From: an uncultured Clostridia bacterium
GTDB taxonomy: Bacteria; Bacillota; Clostridia; Christensenellales; CALWSW01
Assembly: GCA_937874755.1 (NCBI GenBank)
Contig: CALNBC010000399.1
Span: 1 to 5,005, forward strand
Length of the DNA: 5,005 nucleotides
Reading direction: 5' to 3'
Positions 1 through 5,005 of this stretch are shown here, piece by piece. Made by a program: the position numbers and the translations under genes. The stretch's first letter is position 1, and every line of letters begins with the position of its first letter. The notes below the pieces were generated by a model. That model did not search any database and had not been told where the DNA came from. It was given only the letters and a program-made list of their open reading frames with translations.

Positions 1-1457
1 TGGGGATGTTCCAGAAGTCAATGGAAGAAGAGGAGCCGAGCCTGCCCCGTATGTTCGAGCGCATGCCCGCGCTGATGCCAAGGAGGAATCCGGCAGTTGT
101 CGCATCCGTTTCGGAGGCCGCACGCCTGCCCGAAAGCGCAGCCTTCGACCTGGTCATCGTGGACGGCGCGGATTCCTTGACTGCAAAAAGAGCGGAAGGC
201 TTGCTGTCGAGGGGGGAGACCTGCCTGATTATAGATAGGGGCAATGCGGCGGAAGACTCCCTTGCCGATAGATTGCGTTCGATGGGACTTACTGAAATCG
301 CACTGAACTATGAATATTGCAGCTCGGAAGGAACCGATAATTGGTCTGACTCGGTGCGCTTCAGCGTGCGGCATACCGAAAGCACTGTTTTTACTGCGCT
401 TGCTGGTATCCTTGGGGAAGGCGGCTGGCAATGCAGGTTTGCCGCCAATCAGCCCGGGATGATTGTAATGAACAAAAACCGCCATGTCTCCCCGCTTTTA
501 TTTGTCTTGGCGGACGGTGTCGAGCTCATAGAGCTGTCCCACTCGGACAGGGAGCTCTACCGCGCCCAGATTATAAGGCAAGGCGGCCGAGGAGTTTTCC
601 GATTTTGGTACGCCCAATGGTGGAAGGACAGGGAAGGCGTAACCCGCTCGCTGGTAGAACAAGTGGAAGGCGCACAAAAGAAAGCGGACGCAGAATCCGC
701 AAAAAGGAAGCCTGCGGGGATTGCCAGGCAAAGCGGTGAGGGAGCTGCATCTGTTGTAACAGATGGTATAGCTAGTTTGAAAGGGGAGCAAAGGCAAAGA
801 CCCGATGAAAGCGGGGCAGTCTTGGGAAACGAGTTTGCCGACCTGGCGCGGTTCCGGCCAAAACCCTACATTCAAGCGGTGCTTTCCGGTGAGCCGCTCT
901 CGAGCGACGACATATTCGACCCGAGCTTTGCGACCTTGCTCAAAGCAAAGCTCGCCGACACCGTTTCGCAGGAAGCGCCGATAGCCAAGGCGCTGCTGGT
1001 AAAAAGGGTGCTTTCTGCCTGCGGTATCAAGCGGGCGGGTTCGAGGATGGCGAAGGCTGTGGGAGATTTGGCGGACGAGCTTGATTTCCCCAAAACAAAG
1101 GACAATGATACCGAGGAAATCTTCTTCTGGAGCCGCAAAGAGCCGCCGGAAAGCTATGTGTACTATCGCACCATCGTTCCCGGAGAACACAGGCGAGATG
1201 CCCTCGAAATACCCCGCCAAGAGGCGGCAAACGCCGTCTGCGCGGCGCTTGTTGCCAACTCCATGCTGCAGGACATGCAGCTCGCCCGGGAAGCGTCGTA
1301 CCTGATGGGCTTTTTGCGGCTGGGGACGACCCTCGAGGAGGCAATGCTCCGAGGAATCGCCGAAGCCCGCGCCAGGGGAGACATAATCACAGCCGATGGT
1401 ATGTTCTACCGACTGGCGGAGGACATTCACAGCAGCAGCGCCGCTAAATCCAATTAG
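1..1457 (+). CDS. DUF4011/DUF3320-family superfamily I helicase-like protein, C-terminal part (5' end outside the window), with degenerate helicase and nuclease regions
   Basis: The reading frame is open to the left edge (first whole codon at 3) and stops with TAG at 1455-1457. Residues are counted from the Met at 6, which is probably not the true start. By remembered family pattern, residues 22-106 resemble the end of the helicase 1A domain of DUF4011-type SF1 proteins: FDLVIVDGAD (47-56) sits where FDLVIFDEAS (Walker B) is expected, LIIDRGNAAED where GDxxQLPP is expected, and LNYEY where the HYRS segment is expected. Domain 2A, normally a few hundred residues, is absent. Residues 126-206 resemble the Vsr-like MTES_1575 nuclease domain that follows in this family, including a SxxDRELYRAQII segment and the closing FRFWYAQWW. 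The usual acidic residues (IDLAV; E of IECDG) are replaced. A hydrophilic linker (about 210-283) leads to a DUF3320-like domain (about 316-470) with EAPIAKALLVKRVLSACG, FFWSR and the IPRQEA segment. Members of this family are often found in defence-rich regions; whether this one acts in defence is unknown. The family call is fairly secure, the function is not. Confidence 0.72.
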   Translation, partial: GMFQKSMEEEEPSLPRMFERMPALMPRRNPAVVASVSEAARLPESAAFDLVIVDGADSLTAKRAEGLLSRGETCLIIDRGNAAEDSLADRLRSMGLTEIALNYEYCSSEGTDNWSDSVRFSVRHTESTVFTALAGILGEGGWQCRFAANQPGMIVMNKNRHVSPLLFVLADGVELIELSHSDRELYRAQIIRQGGRGVFRFWYAQWWKDREGVTRSLVEQVEGAQKKADAESAKRKPAGIARQSGEGAASVVTDGIASLKGEQRQRPDESGAVLGNEFADLARFRPKPYIQAVLSGEPLSSDDIFDPSFATLLKAKLADTVSQEAPIAKALLVKRVLSACGIKRAGSRMAKAVGDLADELDFPKTKDNDTEEIFFWSRKEPPESYVYYRTIVPGEHRRDALEIPRQEAANAVCAALVANSMLQDMQLAREASYLMGFLRLGTTLEEAMLRGIAEARARGDIITADGMFYRLAEDIHSSSAAKSN

Positions 1458-1473
1458 CTCTTACCCGAAACAG

Positions 1474-1499
1474 GAGCATCGAACAGCGGTGCTCTTTTT
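1474..1499 (+). terminator. Intrinsic terminator of the helicase-like gene
   Basis: GAGCATCG (1474-1481) pairs with CGGTGCTC (1487-1494) across the loop AACAG. This gives eight base pairs, one of them a G-U wobble, followed directly by five T residues (1495-1499). It begins 16 nt after the TAG stop and separates the upstream gene from typA. Confidence 0.85.
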
Positions 1500-1552
1500 G
1501 TTACCGACAATAATGTAAGAAACTATGCTGCGATGTTTTTTAGCCGCAGTTG

Positions 1553-1561
1553 TGCTATGAT
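1553..1561 (+). promoter_or_regulatory. Possible extended -10 promoter upstream of typA (distal)
   Basis: TGC-TATGAT (1553-1561) matches an extended -10 element (TGn followed by five of six consensus bases). No good -35 hexamer lies 16-18 nt upstream, so it would depend on the extended -10. It lies about 130 nt before the typA start and would give a long leader. It is weaker than the proximal candidate. Confidence 0.25.
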
Positions 1562-1604
1562 AATGAGTCTAACCTACCATCGATGCAGTATTCGATATAC
1601 CCGC

Positions 1605-1633
1605 TTGTACTTGAGCGACAATTAGAATATAAT
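1605..1633 (+). promoter_or_regulatory. Probable sigma-A/sigma-70 type promoter of typA (proximal)
   Basis: A perfect TATAAT lies at 1628-1633 in an AT-rich stretch. Seventeen nt upstream is TTGTAC (1605-1610), a poor -35 that keeps only the TTG; TTGAGC (1611-1616) is closer to consensus but too near. Transcription would start near 1640, leaving a leader of about 50 nt before the typA ATG. The -10 is convincing and the -35 is not. Confidence 0.55.
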
Positions 1634-1675
1634 AAACATTGCGCTTTTTTGCGCTTATGTGGAACCCAACCTTTT

Positions 1676-1680
1676 AGGAG
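1676..1680 (+). promoter_or_regulatory. Ribosome binding site that fixes the typA start
   Basis: AGGAG ends 10 nt before the ATG at 1691. The spacing is slightly long but usable, and the intervening bases (TATATATAAA) are AT-rich and unstructured. It supports the ATG at 1691 over any start further upstream in the same frame. Confidence 0.8.
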
Positions 1681-1690
1681 TATATATAAA

Positions 1691-3514
1691 ATGAAAGTCA
1701 GGAACGATGTAAGGAACATCGCAATAATCGCTCATGTCGACCACGGCAAGACCACGCTGGTCGACCAACTGCTCAAGCAGAGCGGTATATTCAGAGAGAA
1801 CGAGGCCGTGCCGGATTGCGTTATGGATTCGGGCGATCTGGAGCGCGAGCGCGGTATCACGATTATCGCGAAGAACACCGCGGTCATTTACAAGGACACT
1901 AAGATAAACATAATAGACACCCCGGGACACGCAGATTTCGGCGGGGAGGTCGAGCGCATACTGCTCATGGTGGACGGCGTTCTGCTATTGGTGGACGCGT
2001 TCGAAGGGTGTATGCCCCAAACACGATTCGTGCTGAAAAAAGCGCTAGGGCTAAAAAAGAAGGCAGTCGTCGTCGTGAACAAGCTGGATCGCGCTGAGGC
2101 GCGCCCCAAAGAAGTGGTAGACGAGATAATAGACCTTTTTATCGAACTCGGCGCGGATGATGACCAGCTTGAATTCCCCGTAGTGTTTGCTTCGGGCAGA
2201 GAGGGGTATGCCACCACCGACCCGGACGTATACAGCGACTCGATGCAGCCTCTGTTTCAGACCATACTCAAAGAAATCCCCGCCCCCATCGTGGACGAGG
2301 ACGGTCCTACCCAGGTGCTTATTTCCTCACTGGATTACGATGATTACGTCGGCAGGATAGGCATAGGCAGGGTAGAGCGCGGCACGCTGACCCATGGTCA
2401 GCAGGTTGTGCTTTGCAGGACGGACGGCAGGCGGGAAAACGTGCGCGTTTCCCGGCTGTACCAGTTCCAGGGGCTCAAGAGGGTGGAGGAAAAATCCGCC
2501 CGAGCGGGAGACATCGTCGCCCTCTCCGGCATCAGCGAAATAAACATAGGCGAAACACTGTGCGACCCGAACTGCGTCGAGCCTTTGCCCTTCATCAAGA
2601 TAGACGAACCGACCGTCGCGATGACCTTTCTGGTCAACGACAGCCCCTTTGCGGGCAAGGAAGGCACCTACGTCACCAGCCGCAACTTAAGGGACAGGCT
2701 TTACAAAGAGATTCAGACCAACGTATCTATGCGGGTGGAAGAAACCGATTCGACGGACGCATTCAAGGTGAGCGGTCGCGGTGAGCTGCACCTCTCCGTA
2801 CTGATAGAACAGATGCGCCGCCAGGGCTACGAGTGCGCCGTTTCCCGGCCGAAGGTCATATACAAGGAAATAGACGGCAAGCTCTGCGAGCCAATGGAAA
2901 GGTTGACCATTGACGTGCCTGAGGAATTCGTCGGGCCCGTCATGCAAAAGCTAGGCATGCGCAAGAGCGAACTGACGGATATGACATCTGCTGTCAACGG
3001 TTCGGTGCGCTTGGAGTTTCGCATACCCTCCCGAGGGCTTATGGGCTACCGCAACGAATTTTTGACGGACACCAAGGGCAACGGCATCATGAACTGGGTG
3101 TTCGACGGATACGAGCCCTATAAGGGTGATATGGAAACGCGCTCCAACGGCTCCTTGGTCGCCCATGAAACGGGCGAGGCAACCGGATACGGCATATTCA
3201 ACGCCCAGGAGCGGGGCAACATGTTCATCGTACCCGGCCAGCCGGTTTATGAAGGTATGATAGTGGGTGAGTGCGCTAAGGACGAGGACGTCGTGGTAAA
3301 CGTATGCAAAAAGAAGCACGTGACCAACATGCGCGCCTCCGGGTCGGACGAAGCGCTAAGGCTCACCCCGCCTGTGGTACTCAGCCTCGAGCAGTCCCTG
3401 GAGTTCATCGGAGACGATGAACTGGTGGAGGTCACCCCCAAGACCATACGCCTTAGGAAGCGCATACTCAACAAAGAACAAAGGCTGAAACAACGCAATC
3501 GAGCCGCCGAGTAG
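1691..3514 (+). CDS. typA: Ribosome-associated translational GTPase TypA/BipA
   Basis: This is a 607-residue GTPase of the EF-G/LepA class. TypA binds the 70S ribosome and supports 50S assembly and growth under stress such as cold (family knowledge). All G motifs are present: G1 AHVDHGKT (14-21), the switch I segment DLERERGITI with T57 as G2, G3 DTPGH (76-80), G4 NKLD (130-133), and a G5-type ASG (167-169). Domain II follows from about 200. The EF-G-like domains carry VSGRGELHLS (360-369) and AVSRPKVI. The TypA-specific C-terminal region includes IPSRGLMGYR (445-454) and NMRASG (546-551), both diagnostic against EF-G and LepA. Length matches the family (about 605-615). The frame stays open 47 codons upstream, but that stretch contains the probable promoter and has no TypA similarity; the ATG at 1691 has a ribosome binding site and starts at the usual family position. 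It appears monocistronic, between two terminators. No missing or altered key residue was seen. Confidence 0.97.
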   Translation: MKVRNDVRNIAIIAHVDHGKTTLVDQLLKQSGIFRENEAVPDCVMDSGDLERERGITIIAKNTAVIYKDTKINIIDTPGHADFGGEVERILLMVDGVLLLVDAFEGCMPQTRFVLKKALGLKKKAVVVVNKLDRAEARPKEVVDEIIDLFIELGADDDQLEFPVVFASGREGYATTDPDVYSDSMQPLFQTILKEIPAPIVDEDGPTQVLISSLDYDDYVGRIGIGRVERGTLTHGQQVVLCRTDGRRENVRVSRLYQFQGLKRVEEKSARAGDIVALSGISEINIGETLCDPNCVEPLPFIKIDEPTVAMTFLVNDSPFAGKEGTYVTSRNLRDRLYKEIQTNVSMRVEETDSTDAFKVSGRGELHLSVLIEQMRRQGYECAVSRPKVIYKEIDGKLCEPMERLTIDVPEEFVGPVMQKLGMRKSELTDMTSAVNGSVRLEFRIPSRGLMGYRNEFLTDTKGNGIMNWVFDGYEPYKGDMETRSNGSLVAHETGEATGYGIFNAQERGNMFIVPGQPVYEGMIVGECAKDEDVVVNVCKKKHVTNMRASGSDEALRLTPPVVLSLEQSLEFIGDDELVEVTPKTIRLRKRILNKEQRLKQRNRAAE

Positions 3515-3549
3515 GATAGCCCGTCAATTATCCGGAAAAGCCGCATAGA

Positions 3550-3583
3550 AAAACTGGACTCACATTATTAGGAGTCCAGTTTT
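3550..3583. terminator. Bidirectional intrinsic terminator between convergent typA and dhaL
   Basis: AAAACTGGACTC (3550-3561) pairs perfectly over 12 bp with GAGTCCAGTTTT (3572-3583), with a 10-nt loop. On the plus strand the stem runs into TTTTATTTTTT for typA. On the minus strand the five A residues at 3549-3553 become a T-tract that would end the dhaK-dhaL transcript, 97 nt past the dhaL stop. The 66 nt between the T-rich tail and the dhaL stop hold nothing recognisable. Confidence 0.92.
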
Positions 3584-3679
3584 ATTTTTTATTATCTGTC
3601 TACTTGACTGGGGGCTGCTGAAGGAATGTGCAGTCGCCCTATCTCGCTTCAACTCGAAATGGAGTGTGCGTTTTTGCTC

Positions 3680-4336
3680 TTAGGCGAGTTTTTTAAACTC
3701 GTCGAGGAAAATTTGCAGGAACATGCATGAAGAAGCGGTGCCGGGGTCGATATGCCCTATGGCGCGCTCACCGAGGCGCATTGCGCGCCCCTTTTTAGCT
3801 ACAATGCCTATTACGGAATCGCGCCCCGCTTCGGCAGCCTTGACCGCGCCTTCGAGCACTTCAACAGGGGGCAATCCCTGCTCCATGCCGGAATAGAGTG
3901 CATCTACCGCGGGGGAAAGGGCGTCCACCATGGTCTTATCGCCTATTTGGGCTTTTCCGAGCCGCTTTATCTCGTCTACGCCGGATTTGATCATGGCGCA
4001 GAATTCGGCGAAGGTGACTTCGTTCTTGCCAGGTACGGGAATCGCCATCTTGCGGAAAAGCGAACCGTAAAGCGGGCCGGAGGCGCCGCCTACCTTGGAA
4101 AGCAGGCTCATGCCGGATTTGCTAAGAAGGGTGGGGATGTCCAAGTCCTTCTCGACGAGGTCGGGCAGCTTAGCCATGACATCCCTAAACCCTATGGAAA
4201 GGTTCACGCCGTGATCCGAGTCGCCTATCTCGGAGTCCAGCTTGGTGAGGTAATCCTTCTGCTCTTCTACCATAGCGGCGAGAGCGGTTAGAACATTGAC
4301 AAAATAGCTTTTTGGTATGATGGCGGTATCGTACAT
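3680..4336 (-). CDS. dhaL: Dihydroxyacetone kinase, ADP/ATP-binding subunit DhaL
   Basis: This 218-residue protein matches the usual DhaL size of about 210 residues. DhaL holds the nucleotide with two Mg2+ ions and transfers the phosphoryl group to dihydroxyacetone bound on DhaK, giving dihydroxyacetone phosphate in the cytoplasm. The metal-binding signature is present: D34, D39 and D41 within LDSEIGDSDHG. It is followed by GMSLLSKVGGASGPLYG (about 75-91), GDKTMVDAL (132-140) and the C-terminal RAMRLGERAIGHIDPGT (about 184-200), all typical of the DhaL helical barrel. The ATG at 4334-4336 is preceded by a GAGG ribosome binding site seven bases away. The gene lies downstream of dhaK on the same strand, 159 nt after its stop. 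No dhaM follows, because the next gene is convergent typA. The sequence alone does not show whether DhaL is recharged by a PTS protein (DhaM) or works with exchangeable ATP. Nothing in the gene looks broken. Confidence 0.96.
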   Translation of the reverse strand: MYDTAIIPKSYFVNVLTALAAMVEEQKDYLTKLDSEIGDSDHGVNLSIGFRDVMAKLPDLVEKDLDIPTLLSKSGMSLLSKVGGASGPLYGSLFRKMAIPVPGKNEVTFAEFCAMIKSGVDEIKRLGKAQIGDKTMVDALSPAVDALYSGMEQGLPPVEVLEGAVKAAEAGRDSVIGIVAKKGRAMRLGERAIGHIDPGTASSCMFLQIFLDEFKKLA

Positions 4337-4343
4337 AACAAAA

Positions 4344-4347
4344 CCTC
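4344..4347 (-). promoter_or_regulatory. Ribosome binding site of dhaL
   Basis: Read on the minus strand, GAGG lies seven nt before the ATG at 4336-4334. It gives dhaL its own translation signal, which the gene needs because the 159-nt spacer rules out translational coupling to dhaK. Confidence 0.7.
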
Positions 4348-4364
4348 GAATCGTGCGTTGTAGG

Positions 4365-4383
4365 GGGCGAAGAATTAGCGCCC
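4365..4383 (-). other. Small hairpin in the dhaK-dhaL spacer, near the dhaL ribosome binding site
   Basis: GGGCG (4365-4369) pairs with CGCCC (4379-4383) over a nine-base loop. It is five base pairs, all G-C. It sits about 20 nt upstream of the dhaL ribosome binding site in the transcript. It could be chance in this GC-rich region. Confidence 0.35.
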
Positions 4384-4392
4384 TTTAAGTCG

Positions 4393-4425
4393 CCGGCAGA
4401 ACCCCGATAAACGGGATTCTGCCGG
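4393..4425 (-). other. Strong hairpin in the dhaK-dhaL intercistronic RNA
   Basis: CCGGCAGAA (4393-4401) pairs with TTCTGCCGG (4417-4425), and CCCG (4403-4406) with CGGG (4412-4415), around the loop 4407-4411. Position 4402/4416 is a C-A mismatch on the plus strand but a U-G wobble in minus-strand RNA. The dhaKL transcript therefore forms an uninterrupted 14-bp stem with a five-base loop. No T-tract follows on the minus strand, so it is not a standard terminator. An mRNA-stabilising or processing element, or an attenuator, are possible roles (inference). Confidence 0.7.
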
Positions 4426-4442
4426 ACTCTTGCTTGTAATTG

Positions 4443-4471
4443 ATTTTTGCGGCTTGCATTTTAACGGTCAA
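4443..4471 (-). promoter_or_regulatory. Weak candidate internal promoter for dhaL
   Basis: On the minus strand TTGACC (4471-4466, five of six -35 consensus bases) is followed after 17 nt by AAAAAT (4448-4443, four of six -10 bases). The -10 lacks its leading T, so the case is weak. It would let dhaL be expressed apart from dhaK, which the long spacer makes plausible. Confidence 0.25.
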
Positions 4472-4482
4472 TCGGTTGACCG
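4465..4482 (-). repeat. Perfect inverted repeat just after the dhaK stop
   Basis: CGGTCAA (4465-4471) and TTGACCG (4476-4482) form seven perfect pairs around a four-base loop (TCGG on the plus strand). It begins 13 nt past the dhaK stop. No T-tract follows on the minus strand. It may be the base of an RNA structure or a small operator. It overlaps the TTGACC of the weak promoter candidate, as an operator would. Confidence 0.5.
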
Positions 4483-4495
4483 GGCAAAAACTCGA

Positions 4496-5005
4496 TTACT
4501 TCTGGACGAAATAAGGAGCGTCGGTGGGGTAATCCATGAGGGTTTTAAGCTCGTCGTCCAGCTTCAAAAGGGTGAAGGAGAATCCGGGCATGTTCATGGT
4601 GGAGGCATAGGTGCCGGCCAGGGTCTTGTAGATCTTGACGCCCTTTTCGTCGAGTATTTCTGCCAGGTGGCGGAAGCCGACCATTAGGTCCATCAGCGGG
4701 ATGGCGCCCAGGCTGTTGCAAAGGACGTAGACTTCGTCGCCCGCTTTGAGCTTGAGTTCGGGGATGAGCACTTTGGCAATTTCGTCGACAACTTCGTCCA
4801 TCGAGCGGGCCTTTTCGCGCTTTACGCCAGGTTCGCCGTGGATGCCCATGCCGATTTCCATGTCTCCATCTTCCATGTCGAACATTGCGTGACCGGTGTT
4901 CGGATGGTCTGCAGCACCCATGGCAACACCCATGGTGGCGCAGTTCGCGTTTGCCTTCTTGGCGGCTGCGACGACTTCGTCCAGATCGCCGCCGAGTTCG
5001 GCCTT
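4496..5005 (-). CDS. dhaK: Dihydroxyacetone kinase, dihydroxyacetone-binding subunit DhaK, C-terminal part (start outside the window)
   Basis: The visible 169 residues are the C-terminal half of a protein of usually about 330-355 residues; the frame runs off the right edge with no stop. DhaK binds dihydroxyacetone covalently as a hemiaminal on a histidine and presents it to DhaL. That histidine is visible in GMGIHGEPG (codon 4838-4840), equivalent by family pattern to His218 of the E. coli protein. Further family signatures are SMDEVVDEIAKVLI, the AGDEVYVLCNSLGAIPLMDL segment, and the C-terminal GTYASTMNMPGFSFTLLKLD, matching the GAYCTSLDMTGFSITLLKVD type. Reading continues in frame upstream of the Met at 4933 through LGGDLDEVVAAAKKANANCA, which fits the expected region before IGIALGA, so that Met is internal and not the start. 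TAA is at 4498-4496. The gene is followed on the same strand by dhaL. Confidence 0.96.
   Translation of the reverse strand, partial: KAELGGDLDEVVAAAKKANANCATMGVAMGAADHPNTGHAMFDMEDGDMEIGMGIHGEPGVKREKARSMDEVVDEIAKVLIPELKLKAGDEVYVLCNSLGAIPLMDLMVGFRHLAEILDEKGVKIYKTLAGTYASTMNMPGFSFTLLKLDDELKTLMDYPTDAPYFVQK

Noticed and set aside
498..1430. A 310-codon open frame on the minus strand opposite the helicase-like gene
   Set aside because: It is antisense to a frame with recognisable domain structure, has no recognisable motifs, and is rich in Cys, Arg and Pro as GC-rich shadow frames usually are.
1528..1549. CTGCG/CGCAG inverted repeat upstream of typA
   Set aside because: There are only five pairs over a 12-base loop, which is within chance. 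It does not resemble a known riboswitch or leader.
1641..1656. GCGCTTTT repeated around a T-run in the typA leader
   Set aside because: It is a short low-complexity direct repeat. The four-pair GCGC stem is too weak to be a terminator or regulator without further evidence.
1550..1690. A 47-codon in-frame extension upstream of the typA ATG
   Set aside because: It has no TypA similarity, contains the TATAAT at 1628-1633, and the ATG at 1691 has a good ribosome binding site and gives the normal family length.
3685..3701. Hairpin CGAGTTT-TTT-AAACTCG at the end of dhaL
   Set aside because: It lies inside the coding sequence for the last DhaL residues, is AT-rich and short, and has no T-tract after it on the minus strand. 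The stem at 3550-3583 is the better terminator.
3752..4291. A 179-codon open frame on the plus strand inside dhaL
   Set aside because: It lies wholly antisense to dhaL, whose metal-binding and glycine-rich motifs are all present. The translation shows no family features.
4430..4687. An 85-codon plus-strand frame across the spacer and the end of dhaK
   Set aside because: Most of it is antisense to the conserved DhaK C-terminus, and it has no recognisable motif or ribosome binding site.
1..5005. Search for mobile elements, CRISPR arrays, tRNA or rRNA genes
   Set aside because: No repeated spacer pattern, transposase motif, cloverleaf or rRNA-like sequence was seen. The noncoding stretches are all under 240 nt and are accounted for by the promoter, terminator and hairpin features listed.

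Overview
The window comes from a bacterial chromosome of moderately high G+C. It uses ATA and AGG codons freely inside otherwise GC-rich genes, which points away from classic high-GC actinobacteria. A Clostridia-like (or perhaps Synergistota-like) anaerobe would fit, but this is inference from gene content and codon habit, not a firm placement. Four protein-coding genes account for almost all of the sequence. No RNA gene, CRISPR array, insertion sequence or prophage gene is visible.

Layout. (1) Positions 1-1457, plus strand: the C-terminal part of a large protein of the DUF4011/DUF3320 superfamily I helicase family. It is cut by the window edge and followed by a clean intrinsic terminator (1474-1499). 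The visible helicase and nuclease regions have lost their signature residues, and helicase domain 2A is missing, while the C-terminal DUF3320 domain looks intact. (2) Positions 1691-3514, plus strand: a full-length TypA/BipA ribosome-associated GTPase with its own upstream promoter region and ribosome binding site. (3) Positions 3550-3583: a 12-bp perfect hairpin with A-tract and T-tract flanks, placed as a shared bidirectional terminator between convergent transcripts. (4) Minus strand, read from the right edge leftwards: the C-terminal part of dhaK (4496-5005, truncated by the window), a 159-nt structured spacer, then complete dhaL (3680-4336). Together these encode the substrate-binding and nucleotide-binding subunits of dihydroxyacetone kinase.

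How it fits together. typA and dhaL are housekeeping and central-carbon functions that converge on one terminator. The helicase-like gene is transcriptionally closed off from typA by its own terminator, so it belongs functionally to whatever lies to the left of the window. No dhaM follows dhaL. If the kinase is PTS-driven, its phosphoryl donor must be encoded upstream of dhaK or elsewhere. The two points most worth a second look are the apparently catalytically dead helicase-nuclease homologue and the dhaK-dhaL spacer, whose main hairpin pairs completely only as minus-strand RNA.
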